A stretch of DNA of 12,731 nt from an uncultured Acidobacteriota bacterium. GTDB taxonomy: Bacteria > Acidobacteriota > Vicinamibacteria > Vicinamibacterales > UBA8438. Location: NCBI GenBank assembly GCA_913043805.1, contig CAJWMX010000029.1, positions 1-12,731 on the forward strand. The letters are read 5' to 3'. The notes beneath the pieces are model-generated. The model did not search any database and had not been told where the DNA came from. It saw nothing but the letters and a program-made list of their open reading frames with translations. Within the stretch, counting starts at the first letter, position 1. Each line of letters starts with the position of its first letter. Below, in pieces: positions 7,098-12,731 of the stretch. Position numbers and translations under genes: made by a program.

Positions 7098-8032
7098 GCC
7101 ACCCGCCGCGGACCTCGCGCGCGTTCGGGTCGGTCGTCTCGCCGTCCCGGTTCAGCCGCACGGGCTCGGCGAAGGTGGACGAGACCACCGAGTCGTCGGA
7201 CAAACGGATCGACGTCGGCACCCGGACCCGCATGTCGCCCATGCGATGCTCCATGGACACCTAGGACACCCCGTCAGGCCGCCATGCGCCGCTGAGGTCC
7301 ACCACGAAGTTCCCATCCGGCTGGCGGCCGTCAGGCGAGCCGCTCGCGCGTTCCCCAGCTCGGTCAGCTCGATGTTGCCCATCTGACCGGTAACCGTCAG
7401 CTCGGACAACGGCTCGACGAGCGGTTCGGTGAACCCGAGGCGGTGGTCGCCGGCCGAGAGCGACGCGTCAAGGCTGGTCAGGCGGAGCCCGCCCAGATCG
7501 ATCCGCGATCTCCCTGCTGAACGTCGAGCACCAGCGACACTAGACGATCAGGCGGTATCGAGATGGTGAGCCGGTTTGGCGCGCCGTCGATCGAATCTCC
7601 CATCAGGCTCGCCATCATGCGGACCATGGAGCTCGTCGTCGCCCGGAGACGCACGGCGGTCACGGCCCCGTCTCGGCCGACGCCCTCCCGCTCTTCGACC
7701 AACTCGTAGTAATTGCCGACCAGTTCGCCTTCGATCTGGATGTCAGAGCCGGGCGCCCCCTTCTGAATCTCGAAGTCTCCATCGGTGAGCTCGATCTCCA
7801 GCCGAGCCCCCGCGTCTCTCCTCCGCCGGAGGCCAGCCTGGCCATCGGCGTCAGCGGTATGGACCGGGACGTGGCAACCGCCTCCGCGTCGCCTCGTTCG
7901 GCCGCCCCCATTCGCCGCCCAGCCGACCACCACCGCGAGGGTCAGCACCGCCAGGGCGCCGAGTGCGACGACCGATAGGACGCCGTAGATGACGACCTGC
8001 TTCCAACCGGTCAGCCGCGAAATTCTGGCCAC
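7098..8032 (-). pseudogene. Decayed membrane-anchored LiaF/DUF4097-like gene with frameshifts and a stop
   Basis: It begins with GTG at 8032, with AAGGGGG 4 nt upstream. The N-terminus MARISRLTGWKQ leads into one membrane helix (about residues 13-37). An adhesin-like beta region follows, split over frames: ARLEIELTDGDFEIQKG through LDVQQGDRG in the first frame (to about 7505), IDLGGLRLTSLDASLSAGDH through MGNIELTELGNARA in a second (about 7500-7320), and GNFVVDLSGAWRPDG then SMEHRMGDMRVRVP in a third (about 7314-7150). Apparent lesions are a compensating pair near C-runs 7905-7909 and 7807-7811, a 1-base loss near 7497-7506, a 1-base loss at 7312-7314, and an in-frame TAG at 7261-7263. The order MGNIEL, MGNFVVDLSG, MGDMRV matches the repetitive beta structure of LiaF C-terminal/DUF4097-like envelope-stress proteins. 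The 3' boundary is uncertain. Assembly indels could mimic this decay. Confidence 0.65.
7255..7270. repeat. 9-base-period direct repeat creating an in-frame stop
   Basis: GGACACC occurs at 7255-7261 and again at 7264-7270, a 9-base period with CTA spanning 7261-7263. On the coding (minus) strand this reads GTGTCC-TAG-GTGTCC, so the possible small duplication places a stop inside the LiaF-like reading frame. Confidence 0.55.
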
Positions 8033-8091
8033 TCGTCCCCCTTCTGAAGCCTTGGACGAGCCGACGTCGGCGGAGGTTCACGATGTGGCGG

Positions 8092-9000
8092 CTAGTCCCG
8101 CTTGACGACAACCAGGGTGATGTCGTCCTCCGGCGCGCACGCGGCCAGCGCATCCTCGACCAGCGACTCGTGGATCTCTCGCGCGGTCCGGTGCTTCAGC
8201 TCCCGCAACCGAGCCTCGACCCGCCCCTGGAAATAGGCGTGATCAGCGTGCTCGGCGAGCCCGTCGGTATAGAGGAGCAGAAGGTCTCCCGCGCCGAGCA
8301 GCCGCCATTCGTTCACCTGGTAGGCATCCTTGAACCCCAGAATCGTGTCCTGGACGTCACGGTCGATCACACTCAGTGACGGCTGGATACCGAGCGGGGG
8401 AAAGGCGGCGCGCCGGTCGGCGTCGATCTCGACGAACCGGTCTTCCCGACTCGAGAACACCTGCGGTTGCGGCTGGCCCGAGTTGACGAACCGGAACGTG
8501 CCAGCCTCCGACACCTCCCCGTAGAGCAGCGACACGAATTTGTGCGCGCCCGACGAGTTGTAGAGCCGGGTGTTCAGGTTCTCGAACAGCTGGGCGGTGA
8601 TCTGGCCGTGGAGATCCAGCTCGTACAGCGCCCCCAGGAGAAAGGCCTGATGGGTCATCGCCGCCAGGAGCGCGTCGGTCATCCGATGCCCCGACACGTC
8701 CAGCACCGCGATCCCTGACCGGCGGCGACACCGGACCAGACCTTCCACGACCGCGGACTCGCCCGCGTCCGAGGCAGCCGCGATCCGGGCATCGAGGTCG
8801 TAGCGCTGCTTGAAGTCCACCCAGATCAGGTGGTCGCCGCCGATGGCGCCGCCAAGTGATCGGGTGCCGCCCCAAACATCGATCCCGGCAAGCCGGGGCA
8901 CCTCCCCCGGCTCCGGAATCAACTGCCGCGCAATCTCCTGAAAGTTGCGCAGCTCCTTCTCGAGCGCGGCGCCGCTCACCCCAGCCTCGTCGAGGCTCAC
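8092..9000 (-). CDS. Stand-alone SpoIIE/RsbU-type PP2C serine phosphatase
   Basis: The 302-residue product has PP2C SpoIIE motifs in order: GGDHL (54-58), AVLDVSGH (98-105), YTDGLAE (244-250) and EDDITLVVV (291-299). The metal-binding acidic residues D56, D101, D246 and D292/D293 are all present, so Mn/Mg-dependent phosphatase activity is expected. The usual Gly after SGH is Arg here (R106). Only about 35 residues, possibly helical, precede the catalytic domain; there is no visible PAS, GAF, HAMP, response regulator or membrane segment. Such enzymes usually dephosphorylate STAS-domain anti-anti-sigma proteins, but neither these nor an anti-sigma kinase is encoded in the window. The GTG start at 9000 has GGAGGG 7 nt upstream. 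It lies 28 bases after the MBL gene and 59 bases before the LiaF-like pseudogene, so co-transcription is likely. Confidence 0.9.
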   Translation of the reverse strand: MSLDEAGVSGAALEKELRNFQEIARQLIPEPGEVPRLAGIDVWGGTRSLGGAIGGDHLIWVDFKQRYDLDARIAAASDAGESAVVEGLVRCRRRSGIAVLDVSGHRMTDALLAAMTHQAFLLGALYELDLHGQITAQLFENLNTRLYNSSGAHKFVSLLYGEVSEAGTFRFVNSGQPQPQVFSSREDRFVEIDADRRAAFPPLGIQPSLSVIDRDVQDTILGFKDAYQVNEWRLLGAGDLLLLYTDGLAEHADHAYFQGRVEARLRELKHRTAREIHESLVEDALAACAPEDDITLVVVKRD

Positions 9001-9028
9001 GCTACCGCCCTCCGTCAGAAGCGCGCCG

Positions 9029-9952
9029 TTACCGGCCCTCGTAGATGTAGCCGACCGTGGTGGCCAGACGATCCGGCTCGGCCGCGAAGTCGCTGTACTG
9101 GCTGGGCACCGAGTAGGACTCGATGAACTGCTCGGCTGTTCGGCCGTTCCCCTGCGCCGCCTTTGCCCGGTCCACGATGTCGTTGTAGAAGCCGCTGTAA
9201 TTCACGACGTCCTGCCACACGAGCGGCACGTCGTTGTGACCGGGGATCACCGTGTCGACACCGCTGATCCCGGCGACCGCCTTTTTCAGCGTCTCGCCGA
9301 ACTCCAGCGCGCTGCCATTGCCGTTGGCCACGTCGAGGAATGGCAGCCCCTTCCGGGCGAACATGTCGCCGGTCTGCACGGTCCGGGCGTTCCGGTAGAC
9401 GATCCAGGTGTCGCCGTCGGTGTGACCGCGACCGTAGTAGTAGAGATCGATCTGGTCGGCGCCGCTGCCGAGAGAGGTCCGGTCGGCGAACGTCGTCTTC
9501 GGCAGATACTTCGCGTTGTCACCATGGAACGCTTCGCAGTTGGTCACCGGCTCGCAGCTGTCGCGCGACATCTGCGCGAGGGTGTTCTCATGGACGATGA
9601 AGTTCACCGTGTCGGGGAGCTCCGTGTTCCCGCCACTGTGGTCATAGTGCGTGTGCGTATTGATGACCGTGGTGATCGGCTTGTCGGTAATCTCTCTGAC
9701 GTGGCTGATGATGTCCTGCCCGTAGCCGAGAATCTTGGTGTCGACCAGGGTGACGCCCGAGCTGCCGACGAAGATCCCGGTGTTGCCTCCCCCGCGCATC
9801 CCCTGTCCACCGGGTTCGTTCCCCAGCATGTAGAGGTTCTCGGCGACCTCGGTCACGACCAGCGTGGACCGCTCCTGCATCGCCTGCTGGGTGCTCACCA
9901 TCGACACGACGCCAACGAGCGTCAGCGCGCCTAGACATGCCAACCGTTTCAT
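9029..9952 (-). CDS. Exported metallo-beta-lactamase-fold hydrolase
   Basis: The product has 307 residues. The MBL metal motif HTHYDH (H100, H102, D104, H105) is complete, with further ligands H177 in GRGHTDGD, D196 in TGDMF and H239 in PGH. This is the pattern of a dinuclear-metal MBL-fold hydrolase. The N-terminus MKRLACLGALTLVGVV is a signal peptide (cut possibly near TQQA, 21-24), so it should act in the periplasm. C133 and C139 (SCEPVTNC) could form a disulfide there. The substrate cannot be inferred; nothing specifically marks it as a beta-lactamase. The open frame extends upstream to 10066, but the ATG at 9952 has GGAGGAG 6 nt before it and directly begins the signal peptide, so it is preferred. 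It heads the minus-strand run and diverges from the Sel1 gene. Confidence 0.92.
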   Translation of the reverse strand: MKRLACLGALTLVGVVSMVSTQQAMQERSTLVVTEVAENLYMLGNEPGGQGMRGGGNTGIFVGSSGVTLVDTKILGYGQDIISHVREITDKPITTVINTHTHYDHSGGNTELPDTVNFIVHENTLAQMSRDSCEPVTNCEAFHGDNAKYLPKTTFADRTSLGSGADQIDLYYYGRGHTDGDTWIVYRNARTVQTGDMFARKGLPFLDVANGNGSALEFGETLKKAVAGISGVDTVIPGHNDVPLVWQDVVNYSGFYNDIVDRAKAAQGNGRTAEQFIESYSVPSQYSDFAAEPDRLATTVGYIYEGR

Positions 9953-10048
9953 CTGGTTCTCCTCCGTACGTGTGTGTACCCTCCGATGATACAGTCTCGC
10001 ACCGCTCACCGATACCTCCCCCAGTATGATGCCGACGGATCCAGCCGC
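9953..10048. promoter_or_regulatory. Divergent intergenic region between the MBL and Sel1 genes
   Basis: These 96 bases must carry promoters for both directions. Possible -10 boxes are TATCAT on the minus strand (9991-9986) and TATGAT on the plus strand (10025-10030). Neither has a recognisable -35 at 16-18 bases. GTAC occurs at 9966-9969 and 9976-9979. Exact promoters cannot be assigned. Confidence 0.4.
9959..9965 (-). promoter_or_regulatory. Strong ribosome binding site fixing the MBL start
   Basis: GGAGGAG on the minus strand lies 6 nt before the ATG at 9952. It decides this start over the longer open frame. Confidence 0.75.
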
Positions 10049-10852
10049 ATGACATCCATCGCCCACCTCGCGCTCGGCCTGCTCCTGCTCGGGGCGGTTT
10101 CACCCGCGCACGCCGTCGCCCAGGCCAACCTCCAGGCCCTACGTGCTCAGGCTAAGGCTGGTAGCCAGGTGGCTCAGTTCGAGTTGGCTGGCGTGTACGC
10201 ACGCGGCGAACTGGGACTGGCACAGAACCTGGAAACCGCGGCGGTGTGGTTCCAGAAGAGCGCGTCCCAGGGGCACGTCGAGGCGCAGCTGACGATCGGC
10301 GTCTACTACCTCCTGGGCCAGGGTGTTCCCCAGGACCACGCCGAAGCCATCCGCTGGTTCCGCCTGGCCGGCGATCAGGACAACGTCTTCGCCCTGAACA
10401 ATCTCGGCGTCATCTATCAAGGCGTCCCCGAGCCCTTCCGGGCGGCGCAACCGGTCGGGTTGAACCACGCCGAATCGGTCCGCTTTTTCAGGCGCGCCGC
10501 CGAACTTGGTCACGCGCCGTCGGCTGTCTACCTGGGTGTGAAGTATCGGGATGGCGATGGCGTCGACCGTGACCCCGCCGAGGCGTTCCGGTGGTATCTC
10601 CACGCAGCGGAGCTGGGCGACGTCACGGCACTCGGTGAAGTCGGGGCGATGTATGCGGCGGGCAACGGCGTGGAACAGGACGACGTCGAGGCCTACCGCT
10701 GGCTCGAGCTCGCGACGCTCCACATGGCGGGCGGCGACCGCGAAGTGCTCCTGCTCGACCGCGAGATGGTGGCCGAGCGGCTCACCGCCGACCAGATCGC
10801 CGAAGCGGAGCGCCGCGCCCAGGGCTGGGAGCCGAACCGCTCCGGCCGCTGA
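10049..10852 (+). CDS. Secreted Sel1-repeat (TPR-like) protein
   Basis: The 267-residue product has a Sec signal (MTSIAHLALGLLLLGAV, likely cut after AHA near 22). About five Sel1-like repeats follow (roughly 40-75, 76-111, 112-154, 155-190, 191-226), recognised by the A---L---Y--G-GV--D---A--W---AA--G pattern; examples are LLGQGVPQDHAEAIRWF (88-104) and DGDGVDRDPAEAFRWY (168-183). The third repeat has an insert of about 10 residues (VPEPFRAAQPVG). Sel1 arrays are alpha-helical protein-binding solenoids, and no enzymatic domain is present. An upstream in-frame start at 9974 would add 25 residues before the signal peptide and lies in the divergent promoter region, so ATG 10049 is preferred although its ribosome binding site is weak. 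The stop is 11 bases from the convergent CMD gene stop. Confidence 0.9.
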   Translation: MTSIAHLALGLLLLGAVSPAHAVAQANLQALRAQAKAGSQVAQFELAGVYARGELGLAQNLETAAVWFQKSASQGHVEAQLTIGVYYLLGQGVPQDHAEAIRWFRLAGDQDNVFALNNLGVIYQGVPEPFRAAQPVGLNHAESVRFFRRAAELGHAPSAVYLGVKYRDGDGVDRDPAEAFRWYLHAAELGDVTALGEVGAMYAAGNGVEQDDVEAYRWLELATLHMAGGDREVLLLDREMVAERLTADQIAEAERRAQGWEPNRSGR

Positions 10853-10863
10853 CCACCGCGCTC

Positions 10864-11655
10864 CTACTCCAGCGTCGAGAAGTCGACGCCCCGCTCCTCG
10901 AACGCCTCGGTCGCCAGCCTTCCCGCGTTGACGGCCGCCGGCCAGCCTGCGTAGAAGGTCACGTGGAGGATTACGTCAGACACCTCCTGCGGCGTGACCC
11001 CGTTTTCGTCGAGTCCCCGGCCGATGTGGGTGCGAAGCTCGTTGGTGGCATAGAGCGCCTGGTTCACGGCGATGGTCAGTAGGCTCCGGTCACGCTTCGA
11101 CAGCAGGGGACGCTCCCAGACGTCGCCATAGAGCACGCTGTTGCGCAACGCCCCCAGCCGGGGCACCGAAGCATAGGCACGGCTCAGCTCGGCGCCCGGA
11201 CCGGCCACCGCTTCGACCTCCGGCGCCCGCGGGAGCTCTCCCAGAGCGATGCCGCGCGACTCGAAGACCTCGGCCGCGGTCAGCGACGCCTGCACGCCGG
11301 TTGGCCATCCCGCGTAGAAGGTGACGTGGAGGATGATCTCGGAAATCTCCTCGGGGGTCAGCCCGTTGTCGAGGCCACGTGGGATGTGAATCGCCAGCTC
11401 TTCGCGGGCCAGCGCCTGGAGGACGCCGATGGTGATGAGGCTGCGGTCCCGTTTTGACAGCTGCGGCCGTTCCCAGATCTCTCCGTAGACGATCTCATCG
11501 CGTAGTTTCTGCAGATAGGGCGACCCGGCGTACAGATTCGGTGGCGCGGCCGGCGGCTCCTGGGCCGCCGCATCACTGTCCATCGGGCTCGCCCCCCCGC
11601 ACGACAACGCCACCACGCTAGCCATCAACCCCAACCACACTGCGCTCTTGCTCAT
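10864..11655 (-). CDS. Exported lipoprotein with two carboxymuconolactone decarboxylase (CMD) domains
   Basis: The 263-residue product begins MSKSAVWLGLMASVVALSC; the VALSC box with C19 fits a lipoprotein signal. It contains two similar CMD domains (about 47-136 and 167-257). The paired segments include WERPQLSKRDRSLITI (61-76) with WERPLLSKRDRSLLTI (180-195), and ILHVTFYAGWP at both 108-118 and 229-239. The only cysteine is C19, so the CxxC of AhpD peroxidase-type members is missing. Each domain keeps an EL--HI-RGLD segment with a candidate functional His. CMD members include 4-carboxymuconolactone decarboxylase in the protocatechuate pathway, but a membrane-anchored fused pair need not share that reaction. 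The frame is open upstream to 11886; the ATG at 11655, with GAGGAG 5 nt before it, is preferred. It converges with the Sel1 gene. Confidence 0.92.
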   Translation of the reverse strand: MSKSAVWLGLMASVVALSCGGASPMDSDAAAQEPPAAPPNLYAGSPYLQKLRDEIVYGEIWERPQLSKRDRSLITIGVLQALAREELAIHIPRGLDNGLTPEEISEIILHVTFYAGWPTGVQASLTAAEVFESRGIALGELPRAPEVEAVAGPGAELSRAYASVPRLGALRNSVLYGDVWERPLLSKRDRSLLTIAVNQALYATNELRTHIGRGLDENGVTPQEVSDVILHVTFYAGWPAAVNAGRLATEAFEERGVDFSTLE

Positions 11656-11755
11656 CGCGTCTCCTCGCGCCCGGATTCTCGCACGTCCGACTTCGCTGGC
11701 CCTGCCGCCGGGTATGCGGCAATAATGCCTCACCGCGTCCGACAAGGAGTCTTCG
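11656..11755. promoter_or_regulatory. Divergent intergenic region with CGTCCGAC direct repeats and a small hairpin
   Basis: This 100-base spacer separates the CMD gene and the exported unknown gene. CGTCCGAC occurs at 11684-11691 and 11736-11743, 52 bases apart or about five helical turns. GCCGC (11704-11708) and GCGGC (11716-11720) form a 5-base inverted repeat. AATAAT at 11721-11726 is a 5 of 6 match to a plus-strand -10, without a clear -35. A shared regulator is possible but not shown. Confidence 0.35.
11661..11666 (-). promoter_or_regulatory. Ribosome binding site fixing the CMD lipoprotein start
   Basis: GAGGAG on the minus strand lies 5 nt before the ATG at 11655. It supports this start, which begins the lipoprotein signal, over the longer open frame reaching 11886. 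Confidence 0.65.
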
Positions 11756-12731
11756 ATGCTCAGACGAGTGCTCGCGACCGCCGCCTTCGTTGTTCTCGCC
11801 ACCGCGCCCGGTGCCGCGCAGGACGGCCCCCGGACGCCATGGGGCACGCCTGACCTGCAAGGGGTCTGGGACTTTCGGACCATCACGCCGATGGAACGTC
11901 CGAGCGACCTGGCCGATCAGGAATTCCTCACCGCCGAGGAAGCCGCGAGCCGCAACCAGGCGGCGCTCGACCGGAACGCCGAACTGGCCGACCGGCCGGC
12001 CCGTCGAACCTCGGTCGACCCCAGCGGCAATGTCGATCGCGGCGAGGACGGCGCGCCCGGCTCCTACAACCAGTTCTGGTTCGACCGGGGCGACTCGGTC
12101 ATTTCGACCAACCGCACGTCGCTGGTCATCGACCCCGCCGACGGCCGGATACCACCGATCACCGCCGACGCCCAGGCTAGACGGGACGCGCTGGCCGAAG
12201 CGCGGAAGGACACCGGTCCGCACGAACCGACGCCCGGGGGCTGGGTGGAGGATCTCGGTCTCAATGGACTGCAGGCACGCTGTATCACCGGATTCAACTC
12301 CGGACCGCCGATGACGCCGGGTGGCTACAACAACAACATGCAGCTGTTCCAGACGCCGGATACGGTCGTCATCTTCAACGAGATGAATCACAACACCCGC
12401 GTGATCCCGCTCGACGGCCGCCCGCATGTCGACCTCCGGCTCTGGTCCGGCGACTCGAGAGGACGCTGGGAGGGCGACACCCTCGTGGTCGAGACCACCA
12501 GCTTCCTGCGCGAGACGAGCTTCATGCGAGGCGGCTCCACGCGCGACCTCGAACTGGTGGAACGCTTCACGCGTCGGTCCGACGACATTCTGCTCTACGA
12601 GGTGACGGTCACCGATCCATCGACCTGGAGCGCACCCTGGACCTACCAGGTGCCGATGCAAGTGAATCCGGACCCGATCTACGAGTACGCCTGTCACGAG
12701 GGGAACTACGGAATGGAGACGATCCTGCGGG
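11756..12731 (+). CDS. Exported protein of unknown function, 'TPWGTPDLQGVW' type (3' end beyond the window)
   Basis: The first 325 residues are visible and the frame runs off the right edge. AAGGAG (11744-11749) lies 6 nt before the ATG. The signal peptide MLRRVLATAAFVVLATAPGAAQ is likely cut near residue 21-22. The mature protein starts with TPWGTPDLQGVWDF (27-40). Other notable segments are YNQFWFDRG (104-112), RTSLVIDPADGRIPP (120-134), GYNNNMQLFQTPDTVVI (190-206), GRWEGDTLVVETTSF (236-250) and YEYACHEGNYGM (309-320). This pattern recurs in exported, uncharacterised proteins of Acidobacteriota and some marine Gammaproteobacteria (from memory). No catalytic motif is recognised and no function is assigned. 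C176 and C313 are the only cysteines seen. It diverges from the CMD lipoprotein. Confidence 0.88.
   Translation, partial: MLRRVLATAAFVVLATAPGAAQDGPRTPWGTPDLQGVWDFRTITPMERPSDLADQEFLTAEEAASRNQAALDRNAELADRPARRTSVDPSGNVDRGEDGAPGSYNQFWFDRGDSVISTNRTSLVIDPADGRIPPITADAQARRDALAEARKDTGPHEPTPGGWVEDLGLNGLQARCITGFNSGPPMTPGGYNNNMQLFQTPDTVVIFNEMNHNTRVIPLDGRPHVDLRLWSGDSRGRWEGDTLVVETTSFLRETSFMRGGSTRDLELVERFTRRSDDILLYEVTVTDPSTWSAPWTYQVPMQVNPDPIYEYACHEGNYGMETILR

Noticed and set aside
9953..10066. N-terminal extension of the MBL protein past its signal peptide.
   Set aside because: GGAGGAG lies 6 nt before the ATG at 9952 and the signal peptide begins there. The extension would also overlap the Sel1 start.
10139..10723. 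Minus-strand open frame (194 codons) opposite the Sel1 gene.
   Set aside because: The sense strand encodes clear Sel1 repeats; the antisense frame is their shadow.
3245..10852. Possible phage-defence or toxin system, suggested by ankyrin, Sel1, phosphatase and MBL genes lying close together.
   Set aside because: No nuclease, NTPase, toxin or nucleic-acid-targeting domain is visible, and most products are predicted to be exported, which does not fit intracellular defence.
11656..11886. N-terminal extension of the CMD protein.
   Set aside because: It would bury the lipoprotein signal inside the protein and overlap the divergent gene. GAGGAG before 11655 supports the shorter form.
11618..12697. 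Long minus-strand open frame (359 codons) antisense to the exported unknown gene.
   Set aside because: The plus-strand frame has a strong ribosome binding site, a signal peptide and family motifs. The antisense product resembles no family and also crosses the divergent promoter region and the CMD start.
1..12731. CRISPR arrays, insertion sequences, integrases, tRNA or rRNA genes.
   Set aside because: No regular direct repeats, transposase motifs, terminal inverted repeats or tRNA-like folds were seen on either strand by eye.

Overview
This window is GC-rich, gene-dense bacterial DNA without tRNA, rRNA, IS element or CRISPR array. Several features point to an environmental Acidobacteriota, possibly Vicinamibacteria-like: a PSCyt/DUF1592 cytochrome with a DUF1552 partner, a secreted ankyrin protein, exported MBL-fold and CMD proteins, and a protein of the 'TPWGTPDLQGVW' type. 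Planctomycetes or Gemmatimonadota remain possible. The lineage is inferred from gene content alone.

From 9952 down to 1 all genes lie on the minus strand. In transcription order they are: an exported metallo-beta-lactamase-fold hydrolase (9952-9029); a stand-alone SpoIIE/PP2C phosphatase (9000-8092); a membrane-anchored LiaF/DUF4097-like gene broken by several frameshifts and a stop (8032 to about 7098); an AmrS-type radical SAM enzyme (7094-5958); an MDR-family NAD(P)H:quinone oxidoreductase-like enzyme (5869-4823); and a tightly coupled three-gene cassette. The cassette encodes a secreted ankyrin-repeat protein (4735-3245), a di-heme PSCyt/DUF1592 protein (3245-885) and a Tat-exported DUF1552 protein (888 to past the left edge). 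Its junctions are TAGTG (1-nt overlap) and ATGA (4-nt overlap), so the three are almost certainly translated together.

On the right, a secreted Sel1-repeat protein (10049-10852, plus) diverges from the MBL gene and converges on a lipoprotein with two carboxymuconolactone decarboxylase (CMD) domains (11655-10864, minus). The CMD gene in turn diverges from an exported protein of unknown function (11756 to past the right edge, plus).

Seven of the ten intact or edge-truncated genes start with an export signal (Sec, lipoprotein or Tat), so the region mainly builds periplasmic or cell-surface proteins. The best candidate for an under-described system is the ankyrin, DUF1592 and DUF1552 cassette. 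It pairs a secreted protein-binding scaffold with a di-heme c-type cytochrome and a Tat substrate of unknown function. Nothing here proves a new pathway. There is no gene-free stretch over 300 bases except the decayed LiaF-like gene, which is described below.
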